Counted from the stretch's first letter, positions 9,174 through 21,200 are shown. The stretch: DNA of 64,000 nucleotides from Palsa-883 sp963847615 (GCA_963847615.1 CAWKAN010000017.1:248001-312000); one strand, 5' to 3'. Numbers and translations are program-made. Notes: generated from the letters alone by a model not told the origin.

Positions 9174-9232
9174 CGAGTGTCAACGCCGGAGAGAAAATGT
9201 ATCGGCGCGCCGGAGTAAAAATGCACCAGCGA
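9174..9232. mobile_element. Possible IS21-type terminal sequence remnant
   Basis: Two tandem, diverged motifs (GCCGGAGAGAAAATGTA and GCCGGAGTAAAAATGCA) follow GTGTCAACGCC. Multiple terminal repeats of this look occur at ends of IS21-family elements. No istA or istB coding sequence follows, so at most an end remains. Identification is from memory of the motif style and is weak. Confidence 0.25.
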
Positions 9233-9236
9233 CGAG

Positions 9237-9268
9237 CGCCAGAAGGCCCCCGCGGGGGCCTTCTGGCG
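9237..9268. terminator. Perfect 16-bp-arm hairpin
   Basis: CGCCAGAAGGCCCCCG is followed directly by its exact reverse complement, then TTTCGG. It resembles a rho-independent terminator with a short T run on the + strand, but no intact + strand gene precedes it. Confidence 0.5.
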
Positions 9269-9669
9269 TTTCGGCCGGCGGACACCCGGGGGCTTGCGTT
9301 GCCCTTCCCGTGCGGGGCTCGCGGCTCTGGACCCCGGATCGCAGACGGGCAGGACACCATCGCGGAACTGGACCGCTACGTCGCCACCGAGAGCATCCGG
9401 CCACGCCGGCTAGCGGGCTGCTGTGCGGTGCGCACGGAAGGCTGGGATCGGCGAGGGCACCGGGTTGGTTGATGCCGGCTCGCGGCCTGCGCAATTTCCC
9501 GGGGGGCGGCGGTGTGTGGTGCGCGCACCAACGCGGCGTTGCGTCCCAACGGGTGCGCCCGGTGGTGTCATCACCTTCGGCCGTGGCGGACAATGGCCGC
9601 GCTCGACGCAGGGGGGTACTCGGCTCAAGGGGGCCGAAATCGATGCCGGCGGGTCCGCTCCAGGTCCGC

Positions 9670-9710
9670 AACCCGCCGGTCGCCTGTCGGAGCGGGTTCC
9701 TTTTGCCTTT
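9670..9710 (+). terminator. Hairpin plus T-rich tail
   Basis: AACCCGC (9670-9676) pairs with GCGGGTT (9692-9698) and is followed by CCTTTTGCCTTT. Terminator-like on the + strand; there is no clear upstream gene, in keeping with a scrambled region. Confidence 0.4.
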
Positions 9711-9727
9711 AACTCGTTGATTTCGTC

Positions 9728-9775
9728 GGTGCCGACGCTCGGACCCGAACCGAGGACCTACTGATTACAAATCAG
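9728..9775 (-). pseudogene. tRNA-Thr relic (3' half)
   Basis: Read on the minus strand this is the anticodon arm, variable region, T-arm and acceptor 3' strand of a tRNA-Thr. It agrees with 44 of 48 bases of the intact tRNA at 4150. The anticodon would be TGT. The T-loop reads TTCGGGT instead of TTCAAGT, losing the invariant A58, and the 5' half is absent. A non-functional remnant, most simply left by recombination or integration at a tRNA gene. Confidence 0.75.
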
Positions 9776-9792
9776 CCGATCAGCGGCAAATC

Positions 9793-9824
9793 AAGATGGT
9801 TGCGTGCCCCCGCAACCAAATCTT
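9793..9824. other. Stable hairpin next to the tRNA relic
   Basis: AAGATGGTTGCG pairs with CGCAACC-A-AATCTT around loop TGCCCC: twelve base pairs with one bulge. Function unknown; it may be part of a former integration site. Confidence 0.35.
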
Positions 9825-9832
9825 CAAACGAA

Positions 9833-9844
9833 ACCAATAAAATA
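9833..9844. repeat. 12-bp direct repeat of the tRNA-Thr 3' flank
   Basis: ACCAATAAAATA occurs here and at 4221-4232, where it starts in the ACCA end of tRNA-Thr. The two copies are in the same orientation and bracket the 4.2-9.8 kb patchwork. It may be an att-type core; at 12 AT-rich bases chance is not excluded, though it is unlikely in 70% G+C DNA. Confidence 0.4.
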
Positions 9845-9845
9845 T

Positions 9846-9879
9846 AAGCCACCTCGGTAGGCCGCCACTGAGGTGGCTT
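9846..9879 (-). terminator. Terminator of garD
   Basis: A 10-bp stem (AAGCCACCTC/GAGGTGGCTT) followed on the minus strand by TTATATTTTATTGG. This is a good rho-independent terminator for leftward transcription from garD, about 200 bases after its stop. Confidence 0.65.
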
Positions 9880-9933
9880 CTTCGTGTCCGCGCCGTGTTG
9901 CGGGAAAAAATGGCCGGCCCGAAAGGTGGCTAT

Positions 9934-10076
9934 GCCGTAAGACCCTATGTCCGTCCCCACCGGAGGTGGCTCGTCTCCCTGCGCCGAGGATAGGCTCGTA
10001 CCCGCGAGCAACCCTCGCACGCTCGCGCCGTGTGGAGCGAGCCACCTCCGCTGGGGACGGACATACGGTCTTACGC
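9934..10076. repeat. MITE-like inverted repeat element
   Basis: Arms of about 40 bp (9934-9973 and 10038-10076) are inverted repeats with two mismatches and one gap, enclosing 64 bp. Arm core: GTAAGACC, ATGTCCGTCCCC, GGAGGTGGCTCG. The right arm ends one base before the garD stop codon. There is no coding capacity. No target duplication was recognised. Confidence 0.65.
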
Positions 10077-10077
10077 C

Positions 10078-11649
10078 TCAGGTGACCGGCGCCGGGTTGA
10101 ACAGGCTCAGCGCGTTGTGCAGCCCCCACCGCTCCGCCCAGCTCTGCTTGCGCCCGCTCGCCACGTCCAGGATCAGTTGGAAGATCTCCCAGCCGACCTG
10201 CTCGATCGTCGCCTCGCCGGTGGCAATGCTGCCCGCATCGAGGTCGATCAGGTCGTGCCAACGCCGCGCCAACTCGCTGCGGGTCGAGACCTTGATCACC
10301 GGCGCCGCCGCCAGCCCATACGGCGTGCCGCGCCCGGTGGTGAACACCTGCAGCGTCATGCCGGAGGCCAACTGCAGCGTCCCGCAGATGAAGTCGCTGG
10401 CCGGCGTGGCGGCAAAGATCAGCCCCTTGGTCGTCGCCCGTTCCCCCGGCGACAGCACGCCGGCGATCGGGCTGCTGCCCGACTTGACGATCGAGCCCAA
10501 CGCCTTCTCGACGATGTTGGCCAGCCCGCCCTTCTTGTTGCCCGGCGTGGTGTTGGCGCTGCGATCCGCCCCGCCGCGCGCCAGGTAGGCATCGTACCAG
10601 GCCATCTCGCGCACCAGCGCACGGGCGACCTCGGGGGTGGCGGCGCGTGCGGTCAGCAGGTCGATCGCATCGCGCACCTCGGTGACCTCGGAGAACAGCA
10701 CCGTCGCCCCGGCGCGCACCAGCAGGTCGGCGGCAAATCCCAGTGCCGGGTTGGCGGTCACCCCGGAGAACGCGTCGCTGCCGCCGCATTGCAGTCCGAC
10801 GACCAGGTCCGACGCCGGGCAGGTCTCGCGCCGGCGGCGGTCCAGCATCGCCAGCCGCGACTCGGCCATCGCCAGGATCGCGGCGAGCATCGGCTGGAAC
10901 CCTGCCAACGCCGTGTCCTGCAGCCGCATGACCTGCGCCCCGCCGCCGCCCGGCGGCAGCTCCAGCACCCGCTCCGGCTCCAGCTTCTCGCAGCCCAGGC
11001 CGACCACCATCGGCTGGCCGCCGAAATTCGGGTTGCGCGCCAGGTTCTGCAGCGTGCGGATCGGCACGTTCGCGTCCGGCGCGCCGATGGCGACACCGCA
11101 GCCATAGGTGTGGGTCAGCCCGACCACGCCATCGACGTTCGGATAGTGCGGCAGCAGGTCCTCGCGGATGCGCCGGATGGCGACCTCCAGCGTGCCGGCG
11201 ACGCATTGCACGCTGGTGCCGATGCCCAGCAGGTTTCGGGTGCCGACCGAGCCGTCCGGGTTGCGAAATCCCTCGAAGCTCCAGCCTTCCAGCTTCGGCT
11301 GGCGCGCCGGCGCGCGGCCGGCGCCCGGCATCGGGCCGAGCGGCACCTGGTCCAGCCCTGGCGGCGGCGGCAGGCGGACCAGCGACTCCTCGATCCAGCT
11401 GCCGCGCGGGATGGCGCGCGCGGCGGTGCCGATCGTGTGGCCGTAGCGGATGATCGGCGCGCCCGCCTCCAGATCGCGCAGCGCCACCTTGTGGCCCTGC
11501 GGCACGCGCTCGCGGAGGGTCAGGCCGCAGTCGAAGCTGGTGCCGGCCGGCAGGCCGAAATCGTTGACCACGATCGCGACGTTGTCGGCGCTGTCGAGTC
11601 GGATGTAGCGCGGGTCCGCGCTCGCATGGTTCACGCCGTCAGGGGCCAC
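10078..11649 (-). CDS. garD: Galactarate dehydratase
   Basis: UxaA/GarD-family dehydratase of 523 aa, the usual GarD length, converting galactarate to 5-dehydro-4-deoxy-glucarate. The N-terminal SAF-like domain has DNAVIVVND-type sequence and GHKVALRD...IIRYG; the catalytic part has NVDGVVGLTHTYGCG, ETCPASDLVVG, QCGGSDAFSGVTANPA and NKKGGLANIVEKALGS, and it ends in LFNPAPVT. These match E. coli GarD nearly word for word. The GTG start at 11649 is preceded by AAGGAGA; an open frame extending to 11730 lacks this. It fits the nearby sugar-acid genes. Confidence 0.95.
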   Translation of the reverse strand: MAPDGVNHASADPRYIRLDSADNVAIVVNDFGLPAGTSFDCGLTLRERVPQGHKVALRDLEAGAPIIRYGHTIGTAARAIPRGSWIEESLVRLPPPPGLDQVPLGPMPGAGRAPARQPKLEGWSFEGFRNPDGSVGTRNLLGIGTSVQCVAGTLEVAIRRIREDLLPHYPNVDGVVGLTHTYGCGVAIGAPDANVPIRTLQNLARNPNFGGQPMVVGLGCEKLEPERVLELPPGGGGAQVMRLQDTALAGFQPMLAAILAMAESRLAMLDRRRRETCPASDLVVGLQCGGSDAFSGVTANPALGFAADLLVRAGATVLFSEVTEVRDAIDLLTARAATPEVARALVREMAWYDAYLARGGADRSANTTPGNKKGGLANIVEKALGSIVKSGSSPIAGVLSPGERATTKGLIFAATPASDFICGTLQLASGMTLQVFTTGRGTPYGLAAAPVIKVSTRSELARRWHDLIDLDAGSIATGEATIEQVGWEIFQLILDVASGRKQSWAERWGLHNALSLFNPAPVT

Positions 11650-11801
11650 GTTCGGTCTCCTTCGCTTGCCGGTTGCGGCGGCCGGTTGGCGCACCGTGGC
11701 GGATTTGCCGGTTGCCAGGGGTTTCAGCACAGTATCCCCCTGTCCGACCGGGGCTGCGAGCCTCTATACTCCGCCGCGAAGCAACCGGTGCAGAGACCAG
11801 C

Positions 11802-12476
11802 ATGGACGTGGCCGCCCCGATCGACCCTTACGCCGATCCCCGCAATCGCATGGTGGACAGCCAGCTCCGCCCCAACAAGGTCACCGACCCGCGGATCCTG
11901 GCGGCGATGCGCGCGCTGCCGCGCGAACGCTTCCTGCCGCCGGCGCTGGCCTCCCGCGCCTATGCCGACGAGGACGTGCCGCTGGGCAACGGCCGCGTGC
12001 TGATGGCGCCGATGTTCACCGCGCGGCTGATCCAGCTCATCGCCCCCGCGGCCGGCGAGCGCGCCCTGGTGGTTGGCTGCGGCGTCGGCTACGGCGCCGC
12101 GGTGCTGGCCGCCTGCGGCGTGCGGGTGACCGCGGTCGAGGCGGATGCGGCGCTGCTGACGCTCGCGCGCGCCGCGCTGGGCGCGCTTTCCCCGGGCGTT
12201 CACCTGGCGGCCGGGCCGCTGGCCGCCGGCTGGCCAGCGGAGGCGCCGTACGACATCGTGTTCATCGAAGGCGCGGTCGTAGCCCCGCCGCCGGCGATCG
12301 TGGCGCAGCTGCGCCAGCAGGCCGGGCGGCTGGTCATGGTGATCCGTCCCGCCGGCCGACCCGGCCAGGCGGTGCGTGGCGAGGCGACCCAGGCTGGATT
12401 GCAGGTGCGCACCGAATTCGATTGCACCACCGCGCCGATCCCGGCGTTGTTGCCCGCACCGAGTTTTACCTTCTAG
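11802..12476 (+). CDS. pcm: Protein-L-isoaspartate O-methyltransferase family protein
   Basis: Class I SAM-dependent methyltransferase, 224 aa. N-terminal RMVDSQLRPNKVTDPRILAAM...RERFLPP is typical of the alphaproteobacterial Pcm group; the SAM site is LVVGCGVGYGAAVLA (about residues 82-96) with acidic VTAVEADAAL after it. The start is the ATG giving MDVAAPIDPY. This methyltransferase-tolC-popZ-valS order is common in alphaproteobacteria. It may repair isoaspartyl residues, though this subgroup is often shorter and its substrate uncertain. Confidence 0.85.
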   Translation: MDVAAPIDPYADPRNRMVDSQLRPNKVTDPRILAAMRALPRERFLPPALASRAYADEDVPLGNGRVLMAPMFTARLIQLIAPAAGERALVVGCGVGYGAAVLAACGVRVTAVEADAALLTLARAALGALSPGVHLAAGPLAAGWPAEAPYDIVFIEGAVVAPPPAIVAQLRQQAGRLVMVIRPAGRPGQAVRGEATQAGLQVRTEFDCTTAPIPALLPAPSFTF

Positions 12477-12654
12477 GTAACCAGGTGTGGGTTAGCTGGC
12501 CCGCGGCGGCGGCGCCCAGGGCGCACCGGTTCGCCGTCCCGGGCGGGTAAGGAATGGCTTGGCGTGCAACGCGGCGATGTGGCACGTCTGTATGTGGGCA
12601 CTGTGGTGGGGCGGCGTCATCGTGGCAGGTATCCGGTGGAACAGGGTTCGGGCG

Positions 12655-14284
12655 ATGCAGCGGCGTGGGAAAACCTTGACCAAGGCTGGCTCGACCAAGG
12701 CTGGCCCGACCAAGGTTGGCCCGACCAAGGTTGGCAAGACCAAGGCTGGGCTGGCTGCAGCCGGCGCGCTGGTGCTGTTCGGACTGAGCCAGCCCGTGCC
12801 GGCCTGGGCGCAGCCGGCGCCTCCTCCGCCCGAGGTGTCGGCCCCCAAGACCTCGGCGCACAAGACCACGGCGCACAAGACCACCGCGCACAAGGCCACG
12901 AGCCGCAGCCAAGGCCACGCCAGCCAAGGCGGGGACCGCCGTCATCGGCGTGCCGCACACCTTGAGCCAGGCGCTCGCCGCGACCTATTCCTACCAGCCG
13001 GCGCTGCAGGCCGAGCGGGCCAAGCTGCGCGCCGCCGATGAAAGCGTGCCGCAGGCGCTGTCCGGCTGGCGCCCGACCGTCGTTCTGGGCGGCGGCGTCG
13101 GCTATGGCGACGGCGTCAGCCGTGCGTATTCGGCTGCGATCGCCGGCTATCAAAAGTTGCAAACCGACCGCGACCTGGCGCAGGCGCAGGCCACCATCAC
13201 CCAGCCGATCTACACCGGCGGCAAGGTGCAGGCCAACGTCAACCGCGCCAAGAACCAGGACATGGCGGAGCGCGCCAACCTGATCGCGCAGGAGGAACAG
13301 AGCTTCTCCGACACGGTGAACGCCTATGTCGGGGTCATCCAGACGCAGCAGCTGCTGGCGCTGAACGTCAACAACGAACAGGTGCTGACCCGCCAGTTGC
13401 AGGCCACCAACGACCGCTTCCGGGTGGGCGAGATCACCCGTACCGACGTGGCGCAGGCCGAGGCGGCGCTGGCTGGCGCCGTCGCCCAGCGCGAGGTCGC
13501 CGAGGGCAATCTGCAGACCGCGCGGGCGACCTATCTCAAGGTGGTCGGCTTTCAGGCCCCTGCCGACCTGGTGGAGCCGCAGCCGCTGCGCGTGCCGGCG
13601 AAGACCGAACAGGAGATCGGCGGGCTCGCCGCGGCCAACAATCCCGTGGTGGTCGCGGCGCTGTTCAGCAATGCCGCGGCGAAGGACGCCATCGACGTGG
13701 CGTTCGGCCAGCTCATGCCGCAGGTCAGCCTGCAGGGCCAGGCATTCCAGCAGAACAACGCCGGCGCGCGCTCCGCCCAGGCGAACGGCTACGTGGTGAC
13801 CGCCAACCTCTCCGTGCCGCTCTACCAGGGCGGGTCGGAATACTCCGCGGTCCGCCAGGCACGGCAGACCCAGCAGCAGACCCAGAAGCAGGTCGAGGAC
13901 GCCAGGCGCACCGCGGTGCAGACCGCGGTGGCCGCCTGGGACACGCTGATCGCCGCACGCGCCGCGGCGGAAAGCACCCGCGCCCAGATCCGCGCCAACG
14001 AGGTCGCGCTGGAAGGCGTGGAGCGCGAGGCGATCGTCGGCAGCCGCACCACGCTCGACGTGCTGAACGCGCAGCAGGCCCTGCTGACCTCGCAGACCAA
14101 CCTCGTGCAGGCGTTGTCGCAGTTGGTCACGGCATCATACAACGTTGCCGCGGCGGTCGGACGCCTGACCGCGCGGGACCTGAACCTGCCGGTGCCGCTG
14201 TATGACGACACGGCTTACTACAACGCGGTCAAGAACAAGTGGTTTGGGCTGGGCGACTACGCCACCGACCAGCCGGGCCGCTGA
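12655..14284 (+). CDS. tolC: TolC-family outer membrane efflux protein (one frameshift at 12901)
   Basis: Outer-membrane channel of type I secretion and RND efflux. The signal peptide and a low-complexity N-terminus (five TKxGx repeats, then AHKTT repeats) lie in one frame from ATG 12655; the mature protein from VIGVPHTLSQALAATYSYQPAL to the stop lies in another. Dropping the A at 12901 joins them as HKATAAAKATPAKAG. The mature part has paired coiled-coil repeats and TolC motifs such as ITQPIYTGGKVQANVN, VPLYQGGSEYSAVRQA and GSRTTLDVLNAQQALL. Repeat slippage or a sequence error explains the shift. Confidence 0.88.
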
Positions 14285-14311
14285 CGGCGTCGGAATGAGG
14301 CAGCGAAGCGC

Positions 14312-14920
14312 ATGAGCGGATCGGACCCCAGCAAACTGCCCGCCAACGCCGCGGCGCCGCCGCCGGTTGGCGGCGACCCGTCGATGGAGGACATCCTCGC
14401 CTCGATCCGGCGGATCCTGGCCGAGGAGGAGGGGGAGGCGACCCGAGCGGCGATGCCGGCTCCCCCGCCGGCCCGCCCGCCGGCCCCGCCCAAACGCGAC
14501 GATGGCGTGTTGCAGCTCGATGCGTCGATGATGCTGCCCGATCCGGTGCAGGCGCAGGCGCCACCCGCGCCGGACGCCGAGCCGCCCGAGGCCGACGCCG
14601 AGCCACCCGAGCCCGAGATCCCACCAGCACCTGCCATGGAGACGTCCGTGCCATCTGATATGGCTGCCCCATCCCCCAGTTCCGCCCTGATGGGCGACGA
14701 AGCCGCCGCGGCGGCGACGACCGCGGTCGGCTCGCTGCTGCGCACCCTGACGGCCGAGCGCACCACGCAGGTCCACGCCAGCGGCCCGACCATCGAGGAC
14801 GTCGTGCGCGCGGAACTGCGGCCGATGCTGAAGGAGTGGCTGGACACCCACCTGCCCGGCCTGGCCGAGCGGCTGGTGCGGGCCGAGATCGAGCGCGTGG
14901 TCAGCCGCGCCGTCCTCTGA
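14312..14920 (+). CDS. popZ: PopZ-like cell pole organising protein (DUF2497)
   Basis: A 202-aa protein with the PopZ layout: N-terminal helix DPSMEDILASIRRILAEEEG (about 24-43), a long Pro/Ala/acidic disordered centre, and a C-terminal helical domain IEDVVRAELRPMLKEWLD...LPGLAERLVRAEIERVV. PopZ polymerises at the cell pole and anchors the chromosome origin in Caulobacter; a role here is inferred by family. It lies 28 bases after the tolC-like gene and just before valS, the common alphaproteobacterial order. Confidence 0.88.
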   Translation: MSGSDPSKLPANAAAPPPVGGDPSMEDILASIRRILAEEEGEATRAAMPAPPPARPPAPPKRDDGVLQLDASMMLPDPVQAQAPPAPDAEPPEADAEPPEPEIPPAPAMETSVPSDMAAPSPSSALMGDEAAAAATTAVGSLLRTLTAERTTQVHASGPTIEDVVRAELRPMLKEWLDTHLPGLAERLVRAEIERVVSRAVL

Positions 14921-14973
14921 CGCAGCCGATATCGGCGGCCTCCTGCGGGATTTGAGGCCGCGGGAGAGACCTG

Positions 14974-17720
<2,747 letters not shown>

Positions 17721-17721
<1 letters not shown>

Positions 17722-18034
17722 ACCACAGCAAGGCCGGGGCTCCGCCCCGGACCCCGCCAGGGGGCTTTGCCCCCCTGGACCCCCCACCAGAGGCAGCGGC
17801 CTCTGGACTCCTTGACTGGGCGTGTGGGGAGGGGACGGGGGCGTGGGGGTCGGGTGTCGGTGCCGCCCCTCGCGAGGGGCGGCACCGACACCCGACCCCC
17901 ACGCCCCCGTCCCCTCCCCACACGCCCAGTCAAGGGTTCCAAGGGCTCCGCCCTTGGCGGGGTTCCCCAATGGTACCATGGGGGGCAGCGCCCCTTGGTG
18001 GGGTCTGGGGCGAAGCCCCAGCCTTGCTGTGGTT
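17721..18034. repeat. Terminator-like intergenic repeat, copy 2 (expanded)
   Basis: The outer inverted repeat AACCACAGCAAGG...CCTTGCTGTGGTT starts in the valS stop codon. Inside are the family arms (GGCCGGGGCTCCGCCCCGG and its degenerate complement), short GC-rich hairpins and a 126-bp palindrome. It is a longer version of the repeat at 1525-1678 and lies directly 3' of valS. Confidence 0.75.
17810..17935. repeat. 126-bp perfect palindrome
   Basis: Bases 17810-17872 are followed without a spacer by their exact reverse complement, 17873-17935 (centre CG|CG). Repeat copy 1 contains only one arm-like segment, so this is an inverted duplication inside copy 2. Such spacer-free palindromes are unstable in vivo, so an assembly or amplification artefact must be considered. 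Confidence 0.85.
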
Positions 18035-18090
18035 CAGCCGGGCCGCGCCGGTGCCTGCCCGCGGCTGGAGCGGCTGCTATACCGGTCCGC

Positions 18091-19300
18091 ATGACCGACC
18101 ACGATGTGATCATCCTTGGTGCCGGCGCCGCGGGGCTGATGTGCGCGATCGCCGCCGGCCGCCGCGGGCGGCGCGTGCTGGTGCTCGAGCATGCCGCCCA
18201 GGCCGGCGCCAAGATTTTGATCTCTGGCGGTGGGCGCTGCAACTTTACCAACACCGGAACTGTTCCGGAACGGTTCCTCTCGGACAACCCGCATTTCTGC
18301 CGCTCGGCCCTTGGCCGCTACACGCCGCAGGATTTCGTGACGCTGGTGCAGCGGCATGGCATTCGCTTCCACGAGAAGGCGCCGGGGCAACTGTTCTGCG
18401 ACGGCTCGGCGCGCGACATTGTCCGCCTGCTGCTCGATGAGTGCGCGGCGGCCGCGGTCGAGCTGCGGCTCGCCCATCGCGTGGTCGAGCTCAGCCGGGC
18501 AGACTCGTTCCGGGTAGAGACGGACCACGGGTCGTTCAGGTCCAGCAGCCTGGTGTTGGCTACCGGCGGATTGTCGATTCCCAAGCTGGGTGCCACGGGA
18601 TTCGCGCATGACGCGGCGCGGCAGTTTGGCCTGCGGCTGACCGAGCTGCGGCCGGGGCTGGTGCCGCTCACCTTTGCCGACGACCTGCTGGCGCTGATGC
18701 GGCCACTTGCGGGCGTTGCGTTGGACGCCGAGGTGGCGTTGGACCGGCAGCGCTTTCGCGATGCGATGCTGTTCACCCATCGCGGCCTGTCGGGGCCGGC
18801 GATTCTGCAGATTTCGTCGGTACTGGCGGCAGGGGGCGATCACGCTGAATTTGCTGCCGGGGCGGGACGCGGCGGGGTTTCTGCTCGACCGCAAGCGGGC
18901 GCGGCCGAAAGCCGAACTGCGCAGCGTGTTGGCCGAGCTGCTGCCGCAGCGGCTGGCGCAGGCGCTGGCGGGCGATCCCCAGGTCGCGCAACCCGCCCGG
19001 CCCGCTGCCGTGCCTGCGCCCTCGGCGCGGATGGCGGACCTGGCCGACCGGGCGCTGCGCGACCTCGCGGTGCGTCTGGCGGCCTGGCGCGTGACGCCGA
19101 GCGGCACGGAAGGCTATGCCAAGGCGGAGGTGACCTGTGGCGGGGTGGACACGCGCGATCTGTCGTCGCGAACGCTGCAGGCGAACGCGGTCCCCGGCCT
19201 GTTCGTGATCGGCGAGGCCGTCAACGTCACCGGTTGGCTCGGCGGCTACAATTTCCAGTGGGCCTGGGCGAGCGGCTGGTGCGCGGGGCAGGCCGCCTGA
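18091..19300 (+). CDS. HI0933-family FAD-dependent oxidoreductase (one frameshift near 18819)
   Basis: Flavoprotein of the HI0933/YhiN group, about 400 aa. FAD-binding is shown by DVIILGAGAAGLMCAIAAGRRG at the N-terminus, then ISGGGRCNFTN, LVLATGGLSIPKLGATG, THRGLSGPAILQIS and the C-terminal VIGEAVNVTGWLGGYNFQWAWASG. The frame changes at about 18819; dropping one G gives SSYWRQGAITLNLLPG, the expected reading. Substrate for this conserved family is unknown. No operon partner; it follows the valS repeat. Confidence 0.88.
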
Positions 19301-19440
19301 GCCTGCGGGTGCCGCCGCCGCACAGCGTCGCGGGATGGTCGCGACGGACGCGGACCAAGCGCCGTGCGGGGCCTCCCACCTCGCGCCGATCCCGATGGGG
19401 AACGCGTCGGCCTCCGCGCGCGGCATTCGCATCCGCCGGG

Positions 19441-19469
19441 TTGACAGTCCTCGCCGTCCCCCCTATCTC
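19441..19469 (+). promoter_or_regulatory. Candidate sigma70 promoter of rpmJ
   Basis: TTGACA (19441-19446), a 17-base spacer and TATCTC (19464-19469), 32 bases before the rpmJ start. A perfect -35 with ideal spacing. Confidence 0.55.
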
Positions 19470-19501
19470 CCGCGGCTCCTTTCCGCCGCCGGGGCCCTGT
19501 C

Positions 19502-19627
19502 ATGAGAATTCGCAACAGCCTGAAGTCCGCCAAGGCGCGCGACAAGAACTGCCGGGTGGTGCGCCGCCACGGCCGGGTCTACGTGATCAACAAGAAGAAC
19601 CCGCGGATGAAGTGCCGCCAGGGCTGA
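19502..19627 (+). CDS. rpmJ: 50S ribosomal protein L36 (bL36)
   Basis: A 41-aa basic protein: MRIRNSLKSAKARDKNCRVV, RRHGRVYVINKKNPRMKCRQ and a final G. This is the alphaproteobacterial bL36 form that keeps only part of the zinc-binding cysteines (one in NCRVV, one in MKCRQG). A monocistronic gene behind a good promoter. Confidence 0.95.
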   Translation: MRIRNSLKSAKARDKNCRVVRRHGRVYVINKKNPRMKCRQG

Positions 19628-19768
19628 TCCAAGGCGCCGTCTCCCGATCCCCCGACCGTCAGCGCCTGATCGACCGCCGCGCCGTGCGCGGTTCCGGCTT
19701 GCCTGCCCCGCCTTCCGGTCCCATCTTCGGCCCAGACCGCCCAGCAGGGGCAGCCAGAGAGGGCGCGC

Positions 19769-21196
19769 ATGCGGCTTCCCGATCCCAAGCCTGATGTCCT
19801 GGCCCGGCGCGAGGCGATCGTCGCCGGCCTGGCCGCGCTGGTGCCGGACGACGCGCTGATCAGCGAGCCGATCCGCCTCAAGCCGTACGAGACCGACGGC
19901 CTGACCGCCTACCGCCAGCCGCCGCTCGCCGTCGTGCTGCCCGACACCACCGAGCAGGTCGCCGAAGTGCTGCGCTTCTGCCACGCCAACGGCGTGCGCA
20001 TCATCCCGCGCGGTGCCGGCACCTCGCTGTCCGGCGGTGCCTTGCCGCTGGCCGATGCCGTGGTGGTCGGGCTGATGCGGATGAACCGCATCCTCGACAT
20101 CGACTACGCCGACCGTTGCGCCGTGGTGCAGGCCGGCGTCACCAATATCGGCATCACCGGCGCGGTGGCGGGGCAGGGGTTCTTCTACGCCCCCGACCCG
20201 TCCAGCCAGCTCGCCTGCATGATCGGCGGCAACGTCGCGATGAACTCCGGCGGCGCGCACTGCCTGAAATACGGCGTCACCACCAACAACCTGCTCGGCC
20301 TGAAGCTAGTCACCGTCGAGGGCGAGATCATCGACATCGGCGGCGCCCATCTCGACGCCGCCGGCTATGACTGGCTTGGCCTGCTGTGCGGCAGCGAGGG
20401 TCAGCTCGCCGTGGTCACCGAGGTCACCGTGCGCATCCTGCGCGGCCCGGAAGGGGCGCGCGCCATGCTGGCGGCCTTCGCCTCGAACGAGGTCGCCGGC
20501 GCCTGCGTCGCGGCGATCATGGCCTCCGGCATCATCCCGGTCGCCCTCGAATTCATGGACCGCCCGGCGATCCATGCCTGCGAGGCCTTCGCCCATGCCG
20601 GCTACCCGCTGGACGCCGAGGCGATGCTGATCATCGAGGTGGAGGGCAGCCCCGCCGAACAGGACGCGCTGCTGGATCGGCTGCGCGCGATCTGCGCGCG
20701 CCACGACCCGCTCAGCCTGAAGGTCTCGCAGTCGGCCGAGGAATCCGCGGCGATCTGGAAGGGCCGCAAGGGCGCGTTCGGCGCGATCGGGCGGATCAGC
20801 CCCGACTATCTCTGCATGGACGGCGTCATCCCCACCTCGCGCCTGCCCGAGGTGCTGCGCCGCATCGGCGAGATATCGGCCGCCTATGGCTTGCAGGTCG
20901 CCAACATCTTCCACGCCGGCGACGGCAACCTGCACCCGCTGATCATGTTCGACGCCAACGATCCGGCCAGCTTCCACAAGGCCGAGACGTTCGGCGCCGA
21001 CATCCTGAAGCTATGCGTCGAGGTCGGCGGCTGCCTGACCGGCGAGCACGGCGTCGGCATCGAGAAGCGCGACCTGATGGGCGTGCAGTTCAGCGCGGTC
21101 GAGCTGGACCAGCAGCGCCGCCTCAAGTCGGCGTTCGATCCCGACTGGCTGCTGAACCCGGCCAAGGTGTTCCCGCTCGCGGGCGCGGTAGGGTAG
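19769..21196 (+). CDS. glcD: Glycolate oxidase subunit GlcD (FAD-linked)
   Basis: FAD-binding oxidase of the vanillyl-alcohol oxidase/GlcD family, 475 aa; the catalytic subunit of the GlcDEF enzyme oxidising glycolate to glyoxylate. FAD domain motifs: PRGAGTSLSGGALP (about 77-90), QAGVTNIGIT, PDPSSQLACMIGGNVAMNSG and GLLCGSEGQLAVVTEVTV. The C-terminal cap has NIFHAGDGNLHP and GGCLTGEHGVGIEKR, including the flavin-proximal His residues. In most relatives glcE follows directly; here a foreign four-gene cassette begins 4 bases after its stop. Confidence 0.95.
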   Translation: MRLPDPKPDVLARREAIVAGLAALVPDDALISEPIRLKPYETDGLTAYRQPPLAVVLPDTTEQVAEVLRFCHANGVRIIPRGAGTSLSGGALPLADAVVVGLMRMNRILDIDYADRCAVVQAGVTNIGITGAVAGQGFFYAPDPSSQLACMIGGNVAMNSGGAHCLKYGVTTNNLLGLKLVTVEGEIIDIGGAHLDAAGYDWLGLLCGSEGQLAVVTEVTVRILRGPEGARAMLAAFASNEVAGACVAAIMASGIIPVALEFMDRPAIHACEAFAHAGYPLDAEAMLIIEVEGSPAEQDALLDRLRAICARHDPLSLKVSQSAEESAAIWKGRKGAFGAIGRISPDYLCMDGVIPTSRLPEVLRRIGEISAAYGLQVANIFHAGDGNLHPLIMFDANDPASFHKAETFGADILKLCVEVGGCLTGEHGVGIEKRDLMGVQFSAVELDQQRRLKSAFDPDWLLNPAKVFPLAGAVG

Positions 21197-21200
21197 CACC

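Noticed and set aside
9128..9472. Small ORF on the + strand near the possible IS end
   Set aside because: No ribosome site or family match; it runs through a perfect hairpin.
9793..9824. Part of a tmRNA or second tRNA
   Set aside because: The stem does not complete a T-arm/acceptor structure and no tag-coding segment is present.
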